Assembly (NCBI GenBank): GCA_905193585.1
Contig: CAJJPG010000065.1
Span: forward strand, 1 to 10,197
Direction of reading: 5' to 3'
DNA: 10,197 bases
Source of the DNA: an uncultured Oscillospiraceae bacterium
GTDB taxonomy: Bacteria > Bacillota > Clostridia > Oscillospirales > Acutalibacteraceae
Below the pieces are notes generated by a model. It made no database searches, was not told the origin of the DNA, and worked only from the letters and a program-made list of their open reading frames with translations. Of the stretch, positions 6,172 through 10,197 are shown one piece after another. Numbering within the stretch: the first letter of the stretch is position 1; the number at the start of each line of letters is the position of its first letter. The position numbers and the translations under genes were made by a program.

Positions 6172-6241
6172 GACAAATAAAACCGCAGCAACGGCATACG
6201 CCGCATATGCTGTTTTTTTTAAGGCTTATTCCTTGCTTCAT
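6172..6241 (-). other. Frame-shifted N-terminus of the GGDEF gene (A8 run)
   Basis: The ATG at 6239-6241 follows GGCGGTG with about 7-nt spacing and codes MKQGISLKK before an A8 run (minus strand, 6213-6220). As written, this frame ends after 32 codons. Taking out one A joins it exactly to the downstream frame and gives KKTAYAAYAVAAVLFVVF, a typical positively charged start plus membrane helix. In the downstream frame an in-frame TAA lies just before the run. Either the run has been miscounted in the assembly, the gene has a recent mutation, or slippage at the run controls expression. Confidence 0.75.
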
Positions 6242-6267
6242 TATAAATCACCGCCGATTAAGTAAAA

Positions 6268-9200
6268 TTAAAACATAGACATTTGGTTGGTATCGGGCAA
6301 TTCGTTCATAGCGCCGAGATCAGCCAAATTCTGAATAATGGTTTTGGAAACGCCCGCCTCTATCTGGAAGTCCTCGCGCGATACAAAGTCGCCCTTTTGC
6401 GCCGCCTCGTAAATAGAGTATGCCGCTTTTTCGCCCACGCCCGAAAGCGCGCCGAAGGGCAGGCGCATCTTTCCGTTTTCGGGCAGATATTTCATAGCGT
6501 GCGAGTGCTTTATATCAATAGGCAAAACCTCTATTCCGCGGGACATCATCTCGTTGAATATAAGCATATTATTGTAAACGTCAAGCTCTTTTTTGCTGGC
6601 TTCCTTGCCCTTTGCCTTAATATTCTGCAAATACTGCCTTACCGCCTGCTTACCCTGCATTATGGTGGGCACGTCCACATCCTCGGGGCGGGCGGTAAAG
6701 TAAGCGCAGTAAAATTCAAGCGGGCGGTGCACCTTGTACCAGGCAAGGCGCAGTGCCGAAATAACATAAGCCGCCGCGTGAGCTTTAGGGAACATATACT
6801 TTATTTTGTGGCAGCTTTCAATGTACCACTCGGGCACGCCGTGCGAGCGCATATCGTCCTCCATAGCGCTCCAGTCCTCTGCCGAAACCTTGCCCTTAGC
6901 CACAAGACCCTTACGCACGGTCTCGGTTATTTTAAAGGCTCTTCCCTCTTCAAGCCCTTTATGAATCAGGTACACCATTATGTTATCACGCGTTCCTATA
7001 ACCTCGGAAATCGTGCAGATACCGTTATCAATAAGGTCCTTTGCGTTGCCGAGCCAAACGTCCGTACCGTGGGAAAGACCAGAAATCTGCAATAAATCGG
7101 AAAAGTTTTTCGGCTGGCAGTCAATAAGCATTTCGCGCACGAACTTTGTGCCGAACTCGGGCAGGCAGTAGGTGCCTGTTCTTGAATCTATTTCGTCCGG
7201 CTCAACGCCAAGCGCCTTGGTTGAGGTAAACAGGCTGTAAACGTCGGGGTCGCTCATTGAAACGTCGTTTACGGGTATACCTGTGTATTCCTCAAGATAT
7301 TTATATGTAGTAGGCACAACGTGACCCAATTCGTCAAGCTTTAATATTGTATCGTGAATTGAGTGGAAGTCGAAATGCGTGGTTATAATATCGGAATTAA
7401 CGTCGTCCGCCGGGTGCTGTATAGGGCAGAAATCGTAAATTGTGTTGGTTTTGGGCACGATTATCATACCCGCAGGGTGCTGACCCGTGGTTTGCTTTAT
7501 CTGCGCCTTTTCCACGAGCGATGCAAGGCGGTTTAACTCCGCGTTGCTTAAGGTTATGCCCTTTTTCTCGGCATAAGCCTTTGCAAAGCCGTAAGCGGTC
7601 TTTTCGGCAACCGTTGAAATAGTGCCCGCCTTAAACACGTTTTCACTGCCAAACAGGGTTTCGGTGTATTTCTGCACCGAGTTTTGAAATTCATCCGAAA
7701 AGTTAAGGTCTATATCAGGTACTTTATCGCCCTTAAAGCCCAAAAATGTTTCAAACGGAATATCGTGACCGTTGCGGTTAAGCTGAGCGCCGCACTTGGG
7801 GCACTTTTTTTCGGGCAGGTCAAAGCCCGAGCCTACCTCGCCGTGCAGGAAAAACTCGCTGTACCGGCACTCGGGGCAAACATAGTGCGGCGGCAGGGGG
7901 TTAACCTCGGAAATACCCGCCATGGTAGCGGCAAAGGAAGAACCTACCGAACCACGCGAGCCTACTAAATATCCGTTTTCCTCGCTGTATGCCACAAGCT
8001 TTTGCGCCGAAATATACATTATCGAAAAACCGTTGTTGATAATGGAGTTAAGCTCCTTTTCAAGGCGCTTTTCAACCACCTCGGGCAGATTTTCGCCGTA
8101 GGTTTTGTGGGCGGTATCCCAGCAGATATCGTGCAGCAGTTCGTCCGACCCCTCAATTACAGGGGGATAGTTGCCGTCGGGCACGGGGATAACATCGCCG
8201 TCTACCATATCGGCTATTTTATTCGGGTTATCAATTACAAATTCGCGTGCGCGCTCGCCGAAATAATCAAAATCGGCAAGCATTTCGTCGGTTGTTTTAA
8301 GGTACAGCGGCGCCTGATTGTCAAAATCGTCAAAGCCCTGCCCCGCCATAAGTATTTTACGTATTATATCGTCGCTCTTTTTAAGAAAATGCACGTCGCC
8401 CGTGGCTACAACGGGCTTGCCTAACTTGTCCGCCAGCTCAACCACCTTGCGGTTAAAGTTTTTTATAACCTCAAAATCGGTAACCTTTTTAAAGCGGTTG
8501 GGTATAACCGCTCCCGTCTTCTTATCCTTTTTATCGGGGTATGATGATTCCCGCACCATAAACGCATTGTTGCCGAGGGGCTGAATTTCAAGGTAATCGT
8601 AATAATCGGCAATTCTTAAAAGCTCCTCTTCGGGCTTTTCGTCGATTATCGCGCGGTATAGCTCGCCCTGCTCGCAGGCGCTGCCTAATATAAGCCCCTC
8701 GCGCAGCTTATCCAGTTTACTGCGCATTGTGAGCGGCTTGCCGCGGAAATCGTGCAAATGCGCCTCGGACACTAATTTATAAAGATTTTTAAGCCCTGTA
8801 AGGTTTTTAACAAGTATAATTTGGTGGTAGCGGAATTTCGCCGTTTGCTTTGCGTTTAAATCCTTTACGTCGTTATTAACGTCGTCCACAAAATAAGACT
8901 CAACGCCGTAAATAACCTTAAAATCGCCGCCCGATTTGCGTATTGCCTTAACCGCACCTGCGGCGGCGGGGTATGCCTGAACAACGCCGTGGTCGGTAAT
9001 GGCTATTGCCTTGTGGCCCCACTCGTAGGCTTGCCTTACAATAGCGTCGGCAGAGGAAACCGCATCCTTTGCGGACATATTGGTGTGGCAGTGCAGTTCA
9101 ACGCGCTTTTCGCCCTCGTGCTCATCCTTTTCGGTGTATTTCTGCAAAAGCGCCATAGCGCGCGGCTTTACAACAAAATCCTTTTTGTAATTATCAAATT

Positions 9201-10125
9201 CATAAGAGCCGTTTACAAGTATAAACGCGCCGTCCTTTAAGGGGGCAATATCGCCCATACGGTGAGTATCGATAAACAGTGACGCGTTAAGTGAGTTTGT
9301 GTGGTCGCTGAACGAGAAGTTGACTATTGTCATATCCGTTCCGCGCTTTGTCTTAATATCGCGGGTCTCAAGCCCGAAAACTTCGCCCCAGCAGGCAATT
9401 TCGGTATCGTCCCCCGTAATGCTTATCATATCGCGGGTGTGGTTTGAAATACCGCCCCTGCCGTAAAACTGCTGCGGGTTATCAAGGTAGACTATGCCGT
9501 TATCGGGTCTGCCCTCTCTCTTTTCAAATTTAATTTCCTTTTTCGGCGCAGCGGGGCGCGCGGGCGCGCTCTGCCTAGGTTCGGCTGTCGGTCTTTCGGG
9601 TCTTCTGACAGGCTGTGCAGGCTCTGCGGGCGGCAGGTCAATTTCCACCTTTTCAAGTTGACCGTCAAACGAAACGGTAATATCCCGCCCGAAACGTTCC
9701 TTTATAATATGTTTAAAGGCGTTTTCAAAGCCGCAGTCGGTTATTGTATCATACCCGCCGAATTTAAGCGTAATATTAACGTTATTATCCTTAAGCTTAA
9801 ATTCCGCGCCGTTGAAATAGCCGTTAAGCGCGGCGTTTTTGACCTTTAACTCCGCTGCAATATCGACGCAGGCGGCGGGAATTAAAGCGTCCTCAGAGAA
9901 AATGCAGGAAATATGGCATTCATTTAATTTAAGCACGTTTTTAAGCTGATTCACAAGTTCGTTTTGACTTTCGGCGGTTATGTAATTTTCTGCCTTCAGC
10001 TCCGCACTTAAAGCGCGTTCGTCGGTATCAAGCGAGCATTTTTCTATAACGGAGCTGCCGAATATTTTCGAAATATCGGCTGACAGCCCTCTGTCAAATA
10101 TTTGAGAAAATAATGCCTTGCCCAC
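6268..10125 (-). CDS. polC: DNA polymerase III alpha subunit, PolC type, lacking the exonuclease domain
   Basis: This is the Gram-positive replicative polymerase. The 1285-residue product has, in order: an N-terminal domain (1-160), a Pro/Arg-rich linker (164-195), an OB fold (about 235-330), a PHP domain starting ELHCHTNMSAKDA at 343 with H345, H347 and DHG at 378-380, and the polymerase core. The core has a four-cysteine zinc site (C750, C753, C775, C778), catalytic PDIDLNFS (D804, D806), HPAG at 883-886 and the third aspartate D931 in LKLDELGH. The end QMSMF (1281-1285) fits the sliding-clamp binding motif. Standard PolC is about 1430-1460 residues because a DnaQ-type 3'-5' exonuclease is inserted in the PHP domain. 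Here IYGVESYFVDD (405-415) leads within about 15 residues into FRYHQIILVKNLTGLKNLYKLV, so that insert and its DxE motif are missing. The start is GTG with GGAG nine nt upstream, 15 nt after the preceding gene. Confidence 0.96.
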   Translation of the reverse strand: MGKALFSQIFDRGLSADISKIFGSSVIEKCSLDTDERALSAELKAENYITAESQNELVNQLKNVLKLNECHISCIFSEDALIPAACVDIAAELKVKNAALNGYFNGAEFKLKDNNVNITLKFGGYDTITDCGFENAFKHIIKERFGRDITVSFDGQLEKVEIDLPPAEPAQPVRRPERPTAEPRQSAPARPAAPKKEIKFEKREGRPDNGIVYLDNPQQFYGRGGISNHTRDMISITGDDTEIACWGEVFGLETRDIKTKRGTDMTIVNFSFSDHTNSLNASLFIDTHRMGDIAPLKDGAFILVNGSYEFDNYKKDFVVKPRAMALLQKYTEKDEHEGEKRVELHCHTNMSAKDAVSSADAIVRQAYEWGHKAIAITDHGVVQAYPAAAGAVKAIRKSGGDFKVIYGVESYFVDDVNNDVKDLNAKQTAKFRYHQIILVKNLTGLKNLYKLVSEAHLHDFRGKPLTMRSKLDKLREGLILGSACEQGELYRAIIDEKPEEELLRIADYYDYLEIQPLGNNAFMVRESSYPDKKDKKTGAVIPNRFKKVTDFEVIKNFNRKVVELADKLGKPVVATGDVHFLKKSDDIIRKILMAGQGFDDFDNQAPLYLKTTDEMLADFDYFGERAREFVIDNPNKIADMVDGDVIPVPDGNYPPVIEGSDELLHDICWDTAHKTYGENLPEVVEKRLEKELNSIINNGFSIMYISAQKLVAYSEENGYLVGSRGSVGSSFAATMAGISEVNPLPPHYVCPECRYSEFFLHGEVGSGFDLPEKKCPKCGAQLNRNGHDIPFETFLGFKGDKVPDIDLNFSDEFQNSVQKYTETLFGSENVFKAGTISTVAEKTAYGFAKAYAEKKGITLSNAELNRLASLVEKAQIKQTTGQHPAGMIIVPKTNTIYDFCPIQHPADDVNSDIITTHFDFHSIHDTILKLDELGHVVPTTYKYLEEYTGIPVNDVSMSDPDVYSLFTSTKALGVEPDEIDSRTGTYCLPEFGTKFVREMLIDCQPKNFSDLLQISGLSHGTDVWLGNAKDLIDNGICTISEVIGTRDNIMVYLIHKGLEEGRAFKITETVRKGLVAKGKVSAEDWSAMEDDMRSHGVPEWYIESCHKIKYMFPKAHAAAYVISALRLAWYKVHRPLEFYCAYFTARPEDVDVPTIMQGKQAVRQYLQNIKAKGKEASKKELDVYNNMLIFNEMMSRGIEVLPIDIKHSHAMKYLPENGKMRLPFGALSGVGEKAAYSIYEAAQKGDFVSREDFQIEAGVSKTIIQNLADLGAMNELPDTNQMSMF
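8836..8895 (-). other. PolC exonuclease-insertion point, exonuclease absent
   Basis: Residues 411-430 of PolC form a short polar linker where family members carry roughly 170 residues of proofreading exonuclease. The frame is open and both flanks are well conserved, so this is a clean domain absence rather than a frameshift. Confidence 0.8.
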
Positions 10126-10140
10126 TTTTTTACACTCCGT

Positions 10141-10197
10141 TTATAATTTTTCTATTTCTGCCAAAAGCTCGTCAAGCAGTGCGCTTTCGGGCACCTT
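10141..10197 (-). CDS. ispG: C-terminal end of an upstream gene, probably ispG
   Basis: Only the last 18 codons lie in the window: KVPESALLDELLAEIEKL, then TAA. The end resembles the C-terminus of IspG (GcpE), the 4Fe-4S enzyme making HMBPP in the MEP isoprenoid pathway, which in many Clostridia ends in a (V/T)VPE...(V)..L..EI.K. form and often sits directly before polC in a dxr-rseP-ispG-polC order. The stop is 15 nt before the polC GTG, so the two are probably in one operon. The fragment is too short for certainty. Confidence 0.55.
   Translation of the reverse strand, partial: KVPESALLDELLAEIEKL

Noticed and set aside
6283..7095. A 270-codon open frame on the plus strand
   Set aside because: It is antisense to the conserved C-terminal part of PolC, has no recognisable domain or ribosome binding site, and its composition follows from the PolC codons.

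Overview
The window looks like a chromosomal segment of a low- to mid-GC Firmicute, most likely a class Clostridia gut-type lineage. The evidence is a Gram-positive PolC-type replicative polymerase, a CwlD-like cell-wall amidase, RadA/Sms, consensus sigma-A promoters and purine-rich ribosome binding sites. I cannot name a genus.

Nearly everything is read from the minus strand. From right to left there is: the last 18 codons of a gene resembling ispG (10141-10197); polC (6268-10125); a membrane GGDEF protein 26 nt after polC whose start is broken by an A8 run (4627-6241); a decayed family 2 glycoside hydrolase (3604-4555); a 1.14 kb island bounded by 23-bp inverted repeats (2466-3608), holding an IS110-type transposase remnant, a 50-residue gene, terminators and promoters; then a cwlD-radA operon (264-2346). 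A 44-residue cysteine-rich ORF on the plus strand (137-271) converges on radA and overlaps its last codons. Two terminators facing opposite ways lie at positions 11-86.

The right-hand block resembles a housekeeping cluster (isoprenoid synthesis gene end, replicative polymerase) with a signalling gene at its tail. The left-hand block is cell-wall hydrolysis plus DNA repair. The middle is a decay and insertion zone: the hydrolase has lost its catalytic barrel and stops at one island end, while the best promoter for cwlD-radA lies just inside the other end and reads outward.

Most notable points: PolC has no DnaQ-type proofreading exonuclease between its PHP halves; the island has matched inverted ends and carries the promoter of the next operon; and removing one A from an A8 run gives the GGDEF protein a proper start codon, ribosome binding site and N-terminal membrane segment.
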